A stretch of 64,000 bases of DNA from Dyadobacter soli (GCF_900101885.1 NZ_FNAN01000031.1:1-64000), one strand, 5' to 3'. Shown: positions 17,604 to 26,917, counted from the first letter of the stretch. Translations and numbers: made by a program. Notes: generated by a model not told the origin, from the sequence alone.

Positions 17604-19711
17604 AAACATATCTACTCACCTTCCTGACATTCTTCTCCTTTATCGCAGCCCATGCGCAAGGAACGCTCCTGCGCGGGCCATACCTGCAAGTAGCCACGCC
17701 TACCAGCATTATCATCCGCTGGCGTACCGACCAGCCTTCCAATTCGATGGTAAAAGTGGGCAGCAGCTCGCAGTCGCTCGACAAGACTTTTACCGACAAT
17801 GCTGCCACCACCGAACATGAAGTGAAGGTAACAGGCCTGCAAGCGGAGACGCGGTATTATTATTCGATCGGCTCCCAAACCGCCGTTTTACAGACAGGTG
17901 ACCACAACTTTTTCCAGACTGCGGCCGTGGCAGGCAAGCCGGGAAAATACCGCTTCGGCCTGCTGGGCGACTGCGGCACGAATTCGGTGATCCAGGACGA
18001 TGTACGGGCCCGACTGATGGAATACCTAGGCGGTAACTATATGAATGCCTGGCTATTGCTCGGCGACAATGCGTATTCTTTTGGCCGCGATGCCGAGTAC
18101 CAGTCCAATTTTTTCAATCGTTACAAGGATAACCTGCTCAAACAATATCCGCTCTTCCCTTCGCCCGGCAACCACGATTACGACAACGACAATCCGGCGC
18201 GCCAGGACGACCACAAGATTCCGTATTACGATGTTTTCACCATGCCTACCCAGGGTGAGGCGGGTGGTGAGCCGTCCGGTACCGAATCATTCTATTCATT
18301 CGATTACGGCAATGTGCATTTCCTCTCGCTCGATTCTTATGGCCGCGAAGACAATGCAACACGGCTTTACGACACGCTCGGCAAGCAAGTACAATGGATC
18401 AAAAAAGACCTCGCGGCCAATCAAAACAAGGATTGGGTAGTGGCTTACTGGCATCACCCACCCTATTCAAAAGGTTCGCGCGAGTCGGACGGTGATCCTG
18501 AAATGGCCGCTATCCGCCAGAACTTCATCCGCATTCTCGAACGCATGGGCGTAGACCTCATCGTGTGCGGGCACAGCCACGTGTACGAGCGCTCGCGCCT
18601 CATGGGCGGGCATTACGGGAATAGTAGCACGTTCGACGCCTCTAAACACGTCGTCGACCTATCCTCGGCGCGGTACGACGGTTCCGATAATTCTTGCCCC
18701 TACATTAAAAACAGCCCGCAAAGCCGCGGTACGGTGTACGTCGTGGCCGGTTCCGGCGGGCAGCTAGGTAACCCCAAACCCGATTTCCCCCACAAAGCCA
18801 TGTACCACTCCGACGCCGAACACGGCGGGAGCCTCATGCTGGAAGTGGAAGGCAACCGACTGGATTTGAAATGGATAGCCGCCGACGGCGTGATCCGCGA
18901 CAAGTTCACAATGGAAAAAGGCGTGAATAAAGAAACGACGCACGAGATCGCCCGTAATCAGTCGGTGGAGCTGAAAGCGTCGTTTGTGGGTGACTATGTT
19001 TGGACTGACGGCTCAAAAAACCGCACACTCACAGTGCAGCCGGCACAGAGTACCGACTATACCGTGAAAGATGCGCAAAATTGCATTCAGGACGTTTTTC
19101 ATGTGAAAGTGACCACACCCAAGCCTGATCCGGCCAAGTTGATAAGTCTCACAACCGAACGGGATAATAAAAATTCAGTGACCGTTAAATGGACTAGCGA
19201 AACGGAGGCAGAATTATCACATTATTCCGTCCAGCGTTCGGACGATGCCCGGAACTTCGCCGAAATAGGAAAAGTAACAGGAGGCCCCAACTCACAGCAA
19301 CGAAAGGACTACGTATTTGTGGATACCCAGAGTCAAAGTTTGCCGGTTAACGACACCTATTACTACCGCCTGGCTATGAATGCCTTGGATGGACGGATTA
19401 TTTATTCCCGTATCGTTGCCATTGTGCTACCGGACCCGGTGCTCGCCGCCGAACCCAATATATCCCTCGACATCGAGATCATCCCGAACCCGTCGTCAGC
19501 CAGCCAAATGCAAATCCGCACAACAGGGCAAACGACGCAGATGGCGGAACTGACGCTTACCGACGTTTCGGGGAGGACATTGGATAACCGGAAATTGACG
19601 ATCAGCCAGACACCCGCCGCATTCCTGCCCAGCCAGCTCACAACCGGCATTTACTTTTTGAAAGTGAGCATTAATGGCAGGAGCGCGGTCAAAAAGCTGG
19701 CGATCCAGTAA
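17600..19711 (+). CDS. Purple acid phosphatase-like metallophosphoesterase with T9SS sorting domain
   Basis: 703 residues. Signal peptide (LLTFLTFFSFIAAHAQ); fibronectin type III-like N-terminal domain (about 25-110, GPYLQVATPTSIIIRWRTDQ); metallophosphoesterase domain with LLGDCGTNS, LLGDNAYSFG, SPGNHDYDN, YWHHPPYS and VCGHSHVYERS, which together supply the dinuclear metal ligands. A second beta-sandwich follows (about 515-610), then a type A T9SS C-terminal domain (IIPNPSSASQMQIR, TTGIYFLKVSINGRSAVKKL). It is thus expected at the cell surface, hydrolysing phosphate esters. It is coupled to the di-haem peroxidase upstream and converges with the repeat protein, with four bases between the stops. 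Confidence 0.9.
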   Translation: MKTYLLTFLTFFSFIAAHAQGTLLRGPYLQVATPTSIIIRWRTDQPSNSMVKVGSSSQSLDKTFTDNAATTEHEVKVTGLQAETRYYYSIGSQTAVLQTGDHNFFQTAAVAGKPGKYRFGLLGDCGTNSVIQDDVRARLMEYLGGNYMNAWLLLGDNAYSFGRDAEYQSNFFNRYKDNLLKQYPLFPSPGNHDYDNDNPARQDDHKIPYYDVFTMPTQGEAGGEPSGTESFYSFDYGNVHFLSLDSYGREDNATRLYDTLGKQVQWIKKDLAANQNKDWVVAYWHHPPYSKGSRESDGDPEMAAIRQNFIRILERMGVDLIVCGHSHVYERSRLMGGHYGNSSTFDASKHVVDLSSARYDGSDNSCPYIKNSPQSRGTVYVVAGSGGQLGNPKPDFPHKAMYHSDAEHGGSLMLEVEGNRLDLKWIAADGVIRDKFTMEKGVNKETTHEIARNQSVELKASFVGDYVWTDGSKNRTLTVQPAQSTDYTVKDAQNCIQDVFHVKVTTPKPDPAKLISLTTERDNKNSVTVKWTSETEAELSHYSVQRSDDARNFAEIGKVTGGPNSQQRKDYVFVDTQSQSLPVNDTYYYRLAMNALDGRIIYSRIVAIVLPDPVLAAEPNISLDIEIIPNPSSASQMQIRTTGQTTQMAELTLTDVSGRTLDNRKLTISQTPAAFLPSQLTTGIYFLKVSINGRSAVKKLAIQ

Positions 19712-19715
19712 GGCA

Positions 19716-22064
19716 TTATTTCTTCACAAATCTGCAGGAATGTACCGAGCCGTCTGCATAAGCAACTTTGGCGACGTACATTCCGCCCGGCAAATGGCTC
19801 GTATCGATCGTCGCGGGCTCCGGTAACTGCATCGTATTCAACGATTTGATTATGACACGTTTACCGGCAGCATTGTACAAGGCGATCTCGCGGATTGTTC
19901 CGTTTGTCGGGCGAACGATCAGGCTCGCGGCCACGGGATTAGGATAGATTTCAAGTACCGGAAGATCATCGAACCGCACCGCCTGAATGCTGCTGAATGC
20001 GTAGCTCTTGTCCCGGTCGACCATTTTAAGACGATACAAATTGCTTCCTTTCAATGGATTAGCATGGGTAAAAGTATAGCTTTTTACCACGGTGCTTTCT
20101 CCCGCCGCCGCTTTTTTACCTACCACCACCCAGGACTTACCGTTGCTGTTACTGTGTTGTATTTCAAAATAATCGCTGTTCGTTTCCGCGCTCGTCGACC
20201 ATTCGAGTAGCGCCGTTTGTCCTTCCTTTTTAGCCGTAAAGGCGATCAATGTGACCGGAAGCTGAGCGCAGGCGGCATCCACCGCCGCGCGGTCCAGGCA
20301 GTCGCCGAGGTTGTTTTCGATCAATACCAGCTCTACCGGTTTGTTTTTAAGTATATCACAAAATTTGACCGTAGCGCAGGTTTCGAGCAATATATTGTCG
20401 GCGATGGTAATCGTACCGCCGATGGTTTGGAGACTGCTCAATCCATCCAGGCTTGCAAGCTGCAAGTCCTCGGCTATCAGCAAGCCCCCGCCAATGCTTT
20501 GCAAACCGGCCAGGCCATCGAGATTGGCCAGACTATCATTATAGGTTATTGATAAAGAATCGGTTATGGATGCAAGATTATCCAAACCAGCCAGCGATTT
20601 GAGACTGAAATTTGCCTCTATGAAAACGCGGTCGACGGTTGTAAGGCCGCTTAGCCCCTGCAAATCAGCCAGGGAATCGTTTACGGCAACCACCAGGGTA
20701 CCGAGCGGGCCCAATGCTTGCAGGTTGCTTAGCCCCGAGAGGCTTTTCAGTGAAAAATTGTATAGCAGCATCAAGTCGCCGTCGATAGCCGTCAGGGCAG
20801 ACAACCCGTCCAGGTTTTGCAATGAAAAGTTGAAGGCGATTTGAACACCCGCTTCCCCAACTGACGTCAGCCCATCCAGCCCGTCCAGATTTTCCAGCGC
20901 AGGATTAAACGTGATTACCATTTCACTGCCGAAGGACGGGACGCTCTGTAAACCGTTGAGATTAGGAAGCAACAGGTTATTAAACAGGTATAACCCACCA
21001 CCGACGGAAGAAAGGTTGCTCAATGCCGAAATATCCGTGAGGGTGTCGGTATCGGCGATTGTCAAATGGCCGCCTATCGAAATCAGCTGGTCCAGCCCGC
21101 TCAGGCTTTCTAGCAACGGATTAAAGTCCAGGAAGAGCTCGCCGCCGATGGTAGTAAGCTGGTTCAGTCCTTGCAGGTTCACGAGGCTGTCGCTGAAATC
21201 AATAAAAGTACTGCCACCTACCGACGCCAGCCCGTTCAATCCCATCAGGTCCTTGATCGACAAGTTGTTCGTAATTTCCAGATCACCACCGAGTTGCGTG
21301 ATATTTTCCAGCCCGGCCAGCGATGCCAGATTTACATTGAACCCGATGCGGAGCGACCCGTCGACGGCAACAATGCCAAGGTCGTCGATCGTTGTCAATG
21401 AATCCGTCGTGCCGAGGACAAACGAACCGCCTACCGCACCGATGTTACCGATCCCCGCGACGCTTTTAAGCGCCAGGTTTCCGTCGATGATCAGGTCACC
21501 GGGCACAATGTTCAAGCCTTCAAGCCCGGCTACGCTTTCCAGCGCCTCGTTGTCATATATTGCCACCACCGAGCCCACCGAAGAAACCGTGAGACTGCTG
21601 ATCGATTTCAGCGAATCGCTTTGTGCGATCACGAGCGAATCGCCTACCGACACGATATTGCCTGCTCCCGCAATGTTTTTCAGCACTGCATTGGCATCGA
21701 TCACCAGGCTGCCGGGCAACGTGGTAAGGCCGTCGAGGCCGGAAAGGTCTTCCAGTAACGGGTTACCATATATTCTCACCGAAGCTCCGACCGAAACGAT
21801 ATCCCCCAGACCGGCGAGGGTGGTCAGCGAATCATTGTTCCGCACTATAATGCTCCCTCCTACCGCGGATAGCGTACTCAGGGAGCTAAGATTCTTAATA
21901 TCAACACCTTCTATGATCAGGTCACCTGGTAAATTAACGCAGCCGGGGTTGTTAGTAACAAAATCGTCCAGCGTGGCCTGGTCGTTAATGATGAGATCGG
22001 TTGGACATTGTGCCAATGCGGCAAACGGCAGCAGTGCTACCAGCAGAAGGTAGAATTTTTTCAC
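19716..22064 (-). CDS. Surface protein with about 22 tandem 24-residue leucine-rich (receptor L-like) repeats and T9SS sorting domain
   Basis: 782 residues. Signal peptide FYLLLVALLPFAALAQ; then an array of about 24-residue units of the type GLNGLxSVGGxLxIxxNxxLxSLx from about residue 25 to 570, alternating NN/YNDSL and FNPLL turns, as in receptor L-domain and BspA-like solenoids. A beta-sandwich (about 615-690, EWSTSAETNSDYFEIQHS) and a type A T9SS domain (LEIYPNPVAASLIVRP, LPGGMYVAKVAYADG) end the protein. It is presumably exported and surface-attached; adhesion or binding is a guess. It lies back to back with another T9SS substrate gene. Confidence 0.88.
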   Translation of the reverse strand: MKKFYLLLVALLPFAALAQCPTDLIINDQATLDDFVTNNPGCVNLPGDLIIEGVDIKNLSSLSTLSAVGGSIIVRNNDSLTTLAGLGDIVSVGASVRIYGNPLLEDLSGLDGLTTLPGSLVIDANAVLKNIAGAGNIVSVGDSLVIAQSDSLKSISSLTVSSVGSVVAIYDNEALESVAGLEGLNIVPGDLIIDGNLALKSVAGIGNIGAVGGSFVLGTTDSLTTIDDLGIVAVDGSLRIGFNVNLASLAGLENITQLGGDLEITNNLSIKDLMGLNGLASVGGSTFIDFSDSLVNLQGLNQLTTIGGELFLDFNPLLESLSGLDQLISIGGHLTIADTDTLTDISALSNLSSVGGGLYLFNNLLLPNLNGLQSVPSFGSEMVITFNPALENLDGLDGLTSVGEAGVQIAFNFSLQNLDGLSALTAIDGDLMLLYNFSLKSLSGLSNLQALGPLGTLVVAVNDSLADLQGLSGLTTVDRVFIEANFSLKSLAGLDNLASITDSLSITYNDSLANLDGLAGLQSIGGGLLIAEDLQLASLDGLSSLQTIGGTITIADNILLETCATVKFCDILKNKPVELVLIENNLGDCLDRAAVDAACAQLPVTLIAFTAKKEGQTALLEWSTSAETNSDYFEIQHSNSNGKSWVVVGKKAAAGESTVVKSYTFTHANPLKGSNLYRLKMVDRDKSYAFSSIQAVRFDDLPVLEIYPNPVAASLIVRPTNGTIREIALYNAAGKRVIIKSLNTMQLPEPATIDTSHLPGGMYVAKVAYADGSVHSCRFVKK

Positions 22065-22070
22065 AAAAGG

Positions 22071-22137
22071 AAGGGTTTGTGTTTACTAAAAGATTTTCAG
22101 GCGATTATAGCTAAAAACCTTTGAAACTCAAACCCTT
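22071..22137. repeat. Imperfect inverted repeat upstream of the repeat-protein gene
   Basis: AAGGGTTTGTGTTT at 22071-22084 and AAACTCAAACCCTT at 22124-22137 are inverted copies (13 of 14 match) about 40 bases apart, directly before the start of the surface protein. It may be an operator or a leader hairpin. Confidence 0.4.
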
Positions 22138-22173
22138 CGGAGTAGTATTAGTTTTAAATCTTAAGCATCGGAA

Positions 22174-22707
22174 CTAAGCCGCCTGCACATTTGCTCCGGG
22201 CTTTTTAAGGATCAATGCGGAAATGAGCGTTACCACCAGCCCTACCGGTAGTATCTCGGCATAGGTCCACAGGATAACCATAATAGGGCTTTGGTACATT
22301 TCCTTGTACCCAGCGAGCTCGGTCACCTTCGCTTCGAGCTCGGCCGCCGTAGGTCCTTCCGCCTGGAACTGTTTGAGCAAATGCGCGGTGTATTTGTCCA
22401 TGAAATCGGGGATAAAAAGGTAATAGTCGATCAGCCACACGATCACATACACCGTCGACGCGACCAGCGTAATGTAGAGCCCTATTTTGAATGCTTTGCC
22501 AAACGAAACCGCGCCTCCGCTGTACTTGTCGCGGTAGTTTTTAATCCCTACAAAAACCATGGAAAAAGACAGCAGCATGGCCGCGTAACCAAGCAGCATA
22601 TTGCCTTCGAACTCCTGTTTCTGGTAGCAAACCGCCATGGAAGCCACCATGAAAGTCGACACGAGCGCCCCTGAAATAATGCCGCAGATAACGATAATCC
22701 TGTTCAT
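22174..22707 (-). CDS. DUF4199 family membrane protein
   Basis: 177 residues with four predicted membrane helices (IIVICGIISGALVSTFMVAS; GYAAMLLSFSMVFVGI; KIGLYITLVASTVYVIVWLI; MVILWTYAEILPVGLVVTLI). The motif YRDKYSGGAVSFGKAFKIG between helices 2 and 3 is the DUF4199 signature. The function is unknown. It lies downstream of, and on the same strand as, the membrane-tethered LuxR gene, a pairing I recall from other Bacteroidota. Confidence 0.85.
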   Translation of the reverse strand: MNRIIVICGIISGALVSTFMVASMAVCYQKQEFEGNMLLGYAAMLLSFSMVFVGIKNYRDKYSGGAVSFGKAFKIGLYITLVASTVYVIVWLIDYYLFIPDFMDKYTAHLLKQFQAEGPTAAELEAKVTELAGYKEMYQSPIMVILWTYAEILPVGLVVTLISALILKKPGANVQAA

Positions 22708-22862
22708 ATCATTTTGATTTAAATATCCGGTAATGCTGCGAATTTGAAGCGTAATGGCCGTTTTCGAGTCATACTTTCGGGTGATTTTGTCTCAGGAGGT
22801 TGAATTTGTCGTCTGTTCTTGGTCAGGTGTGGTCAGGAATGGTTAAGAATTGTCATGTGGTC

Positions 22863-23348
22863 TCACGCAATAAGCCTGAGCCGCCGCGCACGCTCGACCG
22901 CCTGCGTACGGTTACGGACTTCGAGTTTTTCAAAAATCCGTGACGAATGCGTCTTCACCGTATTCAGCGATACGAACAGGCGCTCGGCGATCTCCTGGTT
23001 GCTCAGCCCTTCGGCCACCAGCTGCAACACTTCCAGCTCGCGCTGACTGATACCCAGCCGCAGCCGCTCCGGCTCGTTGACGGTGAACTCATCCCCCGCC
23101 GTCACATACACCTCCCGCTCCACGATGCGCGTCTCCACTTTGGGCGTAGTGAGCTTGTGCGCCAGCCAGATGCCGAGGCCGGTAAACAGCAGCGCTATCG
23201 CGCCTACGTAAATTTCAATGATATGATCGAGGATCAGGAACCGCAATTCGAACCACCTGAGCACAAAAAGCAACAAGGCAAGCGATACCCCGTAGAGCAA
23301 CTCCTGCCTGTGTTTGTGGTAAAAATCGCTGATCGTTTTGGAAACCAT
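22863..23348 (-). CDS. Membrane-tethered LuxR-type transcriptional regulator
   Basis: 161 residues. Two membrane helices occupy about residues 16-34 and 41-66 (GVSLALLLFVLRW, IEIYVGAIALLFTGLGIWLA), followed by a short linker and a complete LuxR helix-turn-helix (SQRELEVLQLVAEGLSNQEI, VSLNTVKTHSSRIFEKLEV). No receiver domain is present. DNA binding would take place at the inner membrane, with the helices or a partner such as the DUF4199 protein as possible sensor. About 155 bases separate it from the DUF4199 gene. Confidence 0.85.
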   Translation of the reverse strand: MVSKTISDFYHKHRQELLYGVSLALLLFVLRWFELRFLILDHIIEIYVGAIALLFTGLGIWLAHKLTTPKVETRIVEREVYVTAGDEFTVNEPERLRLGISQRELEVLQLVAEGLSNQEIAERLFVSLNTVKTHSSRIFEKLEVRNRTQAVERARRLRLIA

Positions 23349-23427
23349 TTGTAACCAGACTGTTGGTTTCCCAAAAATAAAGATTTTCGGCCAGCGACAC
23401 AGCCTGCCACGGCGTTTTCCCTGAATG

Positions 23428-23799
23428 CTACTTGCTATGCCTCATAATGACGTCCTTCACGCCGTCGCAAAGGTTCTTGACCCGGTGGTAAGAATCGCGG
23501 CTGTTCTCGTCCTTGTCGATATAAACCATCAGCTCACCCGGTGACGACTCGACGGTCAGTTTAGTATGGTCGGACAAAACGGTAATGATTTTCGATTCCC
23601 GCTCGGGATCGATGCGTATCGGCGAAATGTGGTCATTGAGGAATTCCGCCACTTCCGGCGACAGGTCGTCATTGAAATGCGCCCTGAACCGGTAATGATC
23701 GTCATCGTCCTTCACGGCAATATTCACGTCACCACGGTTGCAGGCAACAAACATTGCCAGCATTGCAAATTGAGAGATAAGTAATGATTTCATTTTCAT
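23428..23799 (-). CDS. Small lipoprotein of unknown function
   Basis: 123 residues from MKMKSLLISQFAMLAMFVAC, a lipoprotein signal peptide with Cys at residue 20; the frame is open 38 codons further upstream but without signal-peptide character. The mature part is charged (VKDDDDHYRFRAHFNDDLSP, KIITVLSDHTKLTVES) and ends DGVKDVIMRHSK. No domain is recognised. It lies 117 bases downstream of the kdp-linked histidine kinase on the same strand; co-transcription is possible but not evident. Confidence 0.6.
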   Translation of the reverse strand: MKMKSLLISQFAMLAMFVACNRGDVNIAVKDDDDHYRFRAHFNDDLSPEVAEFLNDHISPIRIDPERESKIITVLSDHTKLTVESSPGELMVYIDKDENSRDSYHRVKNLCDGVKDVIMRHSK

Positions 23800-23916
23800 A
23801 GCTAAAATTGTTTTACAAGGTACTATGCAATATACAGTACTGATTTGAAAACTACAATAGCTATTTGATGAGTGGCAAAGCCTTGTACGCATGCGCGAAT
23901 GAACGCCCACCACGCA

Positions 23917-25650
23917 TTACGCGACTTTTTTCAACGCAATCGTAAAAGTACTCCCCGCCCCTAGCTCGCTTTCGACGGTGAGTGTGCCTTCCTGGGCCTC
24001 CATGAATTCGCGGCTGATGGCCAGGCCGAGGCCGGTGCCTTCTTTGGTGGAGCCCGGCACGCGGAAGTAGCGGTCGAAGATCTTGTCTTTGTACTCCTGG
24101 GAAATACCCTGGCCATTGTCGGCAACGGCGATGCGCACGGTGTCGGCATATTCTTCGAGTACAATGCGGATGCTGGAATGGTCGTACGAATAGCGGATCG
24201 CGTTGGAAACCAGGTTGGTAAGCACCCAGGCGGTCTTCTCCGAGTCGGCCAGCACATTGGATTTGATACCGTTATCTTCTATTTGCAGGCTGATATCGCG
24301 GCTTTCGGCCTGGGTCTCATTGGCCGCAATGGCATATTGCACGATCTCGCGCGGTGAGGTACCGGCGATGTTGAGCTGGATTTTACCGCTTTCCACCTGG
24401 GTAATGTTCAGCAGTTCGCCGGTGATCTTCAAAAGGCGGTCGGCGTCTTCGCGGATGCTGTCGAGCAGGCTGCGTTGTTCGTCGTTGGTATTGCCTACCC
24501 GTTCGTTGCGAAGGAGATCGAGGGTTATTTTAATGGAAGAAATAGGCGTTTTGAGCTCGTGGGAGACGTTGGCTATGAAATTGGTTTTGGCAAAATCCAG
24601 CTCTTTGTAAGGCGTCACATTCCGCAGGATAATCACATGGCCGATCGAGCGGGGCTGCTGCTCGCCGGTGGGCACGATGGAAATATCAACGTATTCCTTT
24701 TCAAAATAGCTCTCCTTGTCGTCAGCGTAAATTTTCATGGCAGTACTCTGCCCGTTTGCTTTGGCCTTCGGGTCGGCAATGTCCTTTACCAGCGAACGGA
24801 CGAGGTCATTGTGCAATGCCACCTCCGCCGCGTCGCGACCGACGAGTTCGGTAGCCTGCAAACCGGTAACTCTTCTGGCTACTTCGTTGGCGAATATCAC
24901 TTTCCGGTTTTCATCCAGGCCAATTACCGGGTCATGCATATTGTCGATCAGCGTTTCTACCCGCTTTTTTTCGATCATCAGCTTCGCCAGGTTGCTGCTG
25001 TTGTATTCTTCCAGCTTCTCGGCCATCGTGTTGAACGACTGTGCCAGCTGCCCGTACTCGTCGCGGCTGCCGAAATGTACGCGTTCGGTGTAGTTCTCAT
25101 TGGCTATCTGGCGGATACTTTCGGTGAGCTCGCGGATAGGGTTGGCGATGTTGCCCGGCAGGTTTACGAACAGTGTGAATGCGATAATGAAGCATAATGT
25201 GCCCGTAATACCGATCCAAACCATCGAACTCTTGGCCGTCTGGCTCGCGATGTGGCTTTTACGGTTGATCGCGTCAAGGTTAATGCTCATAATTTCGAGC
25301 GCATCGTTCCGGATCAGCGCCGCTGTTTCCCGGTCGCGGACATTCGTTTTCAGCTTTTCAAAATGCCCCGCCAGCTGTGCCGTGAGCTCCTTTTCCCCGA
25401 TTTCGGTAATGTTCTTCTGCTGTGCTTCGAGGTTCTTTTTGAACACGTCCAATGCACCGGCATGCACTTCCAGCTCGTCGAGCGCGCGGAGCATTTGCCG
25501 GGTATATTCGAGGGAATTATGGTTGGCAATGAGGATATTGCGCGAATCGGCCGACAGCAGGCTTACCTGCCTGATTCCCACCACGGCCAGCACCGTGATC
25601 ATGGCGAAAAGCAGGCCTATACCGAGCCTCAGTTTGGTTTTGATCTTCAT
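23917..25650 (-). CDS. Membrane histidine kinase of the split Kdp sensor (HAMP-PAS-HisKA-HATPase)
   Basis: 577 residues. Membrane helices about 9-26 and 143-166 enclose a helical four-helix-bundle-like periplasmic domain; HAMP about 168-220; PAS about 230-350 (MHDPVIGLDENRKVIFANEV); HisKA with H364 in ANVSHELKTPISSIK; HATPase with NLVSNAIRYS, DNGQGIS and GTGLGLAIS. It starts one base after the stop of the KdpD sensor-half gene, so the pair replaces the single KdpD of Enterobacteria, with different membrane topology (no four-helix DUF4118 segment). It probably phosphorylates the NtrC-type regulator at 33819. Confidence 0.9.
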   Translation of the reverse strand: MKIKTKLRLGIGLLFAMITVLAVVGIRQVSLLSADSRNILIANHNSLEYTRQMLRALDELEVHAGALDVFKKNLEAQQKNITEIGEKELTAQLAGHFEKLKTNVRDRETAALIRNDALEIMSINLDAINRKSHIASQTAKSSMVWIGITGTLCFIIAFTLFVNLPGNIANPIRELTESIRQIANENYTERVHFGSRDEYGQLAQSFNTMAEKLEEYNSSNLAKLMIEKKRVETLIDNMHDPVIGLDENRKVIFANEVARRVTGLQATELVGRDAAEVALHNDLVRSLVKDIADPKAKANGQSTAMKIYADDKESYFEKEYVDISIVPTGEQQPRSIGHVIILRNVTPYKELDFAKTNFIANVSHELKTPISSIKITLDLLRNERVGNTNDEQRSLLDSIREDADRLLKITGELLNITQVESGKIQLNIAGTSPREIVQYAIAANETQAESRDISLQIEDNGIKSNVLADSEKTAWVLTNLVSNAIRYSYDHSSIRIVLEEYADTVRIAVADNGQGISQEYKDKIFDRYFRVPGSTKEGTGLGLAISREFMEAQEGTLTVESELGAGSTFTIALKKVA

Positions 25651-25651
25651 T

Positions 25652-26767
25652 TCAGGAAAGTATTACGAGGTCAATGTCGGAAGAAGACATTTTATTTAAA
25701 AGCCCGTTGAACACATTCGTGGCCAAAATGACTTTGAAGAGGTTCAAATGCGGCTTCCCGATGCATATCGTGGTGATCTTGTTCTTTTCGGCCACCTCCA
25801 CGATCGTTTTGGCGATGCTGCCGCTCTCCATTTTGATCACGTTCCCGCCCAGCTCGGTCGCCAGCTTGAAATTGTTGATCAAATGCCGCTGTTTGGCCAG
25901 CCCAATGCGGCTCGCCGACTCGCCGGGCGTCTGCACATACAGCAAAAACCAGCTGCTATGATAGTAGTTGGCCAGCCGCGCGGTTTTGCGGATCACATTG
26001 CGGGCCGTCTTTTCATTACTACTAATGCATGCCAGAAAACGCTCGTGTTTGAGCGCCATACCCGGCTGTATTTCGCTTTCGACCTTCCGTTCCACCTGGG
26101 AAGCCACTTCTTTCAGGGCCAGTTCGCGGAGTTGGAGAATGTGCTGTGGCTTGAAAAAGTTCTGTAATGCGGCCTGGATCTTTTCTTCCCGGTAAATTTT
26201 GCCTTCTTTCAAACGGGTAATGAGCTCGTCGGCGGTAAGGTCGATGTTCACCACTTCGTCGGCCAGGCCCAGCACTTTGTCGGGAATGCGCTCGGCCACT
26301 TCCACGCCCGTAATCTCGCGCACTTCCTGATTCAGGCTTTCGATATGTTGGATATTCACCGCCGAAATCACGTTGATCCCCGCTTCGAGAATATCCAGCA
26401 CATCCTGCCAGCGTTTGGCATTTTTACTGCCTTCGATATTAGAATGCGCCAGCTCGTCCACGATCACCACTTCCGGCCGGAGGGTAATCACCGCCTGCAC
26501 ATCGAACTCTTCCAGCTCTTTCCCTTTGTAAAACAACTTGCGCCGCGGGATAACCGGCAGCCCTTCGAGCAATTCGTGCGTTTCCTTCCGGTTATGCGTT
26601 TCGATATACCCGATCTTCACGTCGATGCCTGTACGCAGGAGCGCGTGGGCTTCCTGCAACATCCGGTAGGTCTTGCCCACCCCGGCGCTCATACCGATGT
26701 ATATCTTGAATTTGCCTCTCCTCGACTTTTTGATCAGTTCGAGAAAATGTTCGGCGCTGGTTTCCAT
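25652..26767 (-). CDS. kdpD: KdpD N-terminal sensor protein (KdpD domain + USP domain, no kinase)
   Basis: 371 residues: the KdpD nucleotide-binding domain (about 15-225; Walker A GMSAGVGKTYRML, Walker B-like VVIVDELAHSN, NIQHIESLNQEV) and a universal-stress-protein domain (about 245-370; ERFLACISSNEKTARNVIRK, CIGKPHLNLFKV). In E. coli these modules form the cytosolic N-terminus of a single KdpD kinase; here the protein ends after the USP domain and the kinase is the next gene, one base away. This is a known Bacteroidota arrangement rather than a broken gene. It should sense K+ or ionic conditions and act on the partner kinase. Confidence 0.92.
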   Translation of the reverse strand: METSAEHFLELIKKSRRGKFKIYIGMSAGVGKTYRMLQEAHALLRTGIDVKIGYIETHNRKETHELLEGLPVIPRRKLFYKGKELEEFDVQAVITLRPEVVIVDELAHSNIEGSKNAKRWQDVLDILEAGINVISAVNIQHIESLNQEVREITGVEVAERIPDKVLGLADEVVNIDLTADELITRLKEGKIYREEKIQAALQNFFKPQHILQLRELALKEVASQVERKVESEIQPGMALKHERFLACISSNEKTARNVIRKTARLANYYHSSWFLLYVQTPGESASRIGLAKQRHLINNFKLATELGGNVIKMESGSIAKTIVEVAEKNKITTICIGKPHLNLFKVILATNVFNGLLNKMSSSDIDLVILS

Positions 26768-26917
26768 GGAGTTGAGGGTTTATAGTTTAGGGTTTATGAG
26801 TTTAAAGTTCAGGATTTAGAGCGGTACGCCGCTGCGGCCCAGGGTTTGGGTTGAAGGTTAAGGGTTCGGGATGGTCCGCTGCTGCGGTTCTTGGAGTTTA
26901 ACGTTGAGTAATAAATG
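26768..26917. repeat. Intergenic patchwork of GGTTTATGAGTTT-type words and GGTCCGCCGCTGCGG elements
   Basis: The gap before kdpD is filled with telomere-like words (GGGTTTATAGTTTAGGGTTTATGAG and similar) broken by GCGGTACGCCGCTGCGG (26821-26837) and GGTCCGCTGCTGCGGTT (26873-26889). The same two word types occur together at 54473-54530. No gene was found. Confidence 0.6.

Noticed and set aside
19716-22064. Long open frames on the plus strand opposite the repeat protein (e.g. 20911-22053)
   Set aside because: They mirror the repetitive codons of the real gene; they have no signal, domain or plausible composition.
22740-22862. Repeated GGTCAGG words before the LuxR gene as an operator array
   Set aside because: Only two or three loose copies, on the downstream side of the gene; no symmetry or recurrence elsewhere in the window.
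25652-26767. KdpD appears truncated (no kinase domain)
   Set aside because: The missing kinase is encoded one base downstream and the split is common in Bacteroidota; not a broken gene.
26768-26917. Telomere-like GGGTTTA words suggesting a replicon end
   Set aside because: The words are irregular, mid-window and flanked by one continuous gene cluster; a dispersed repeat explains them better.
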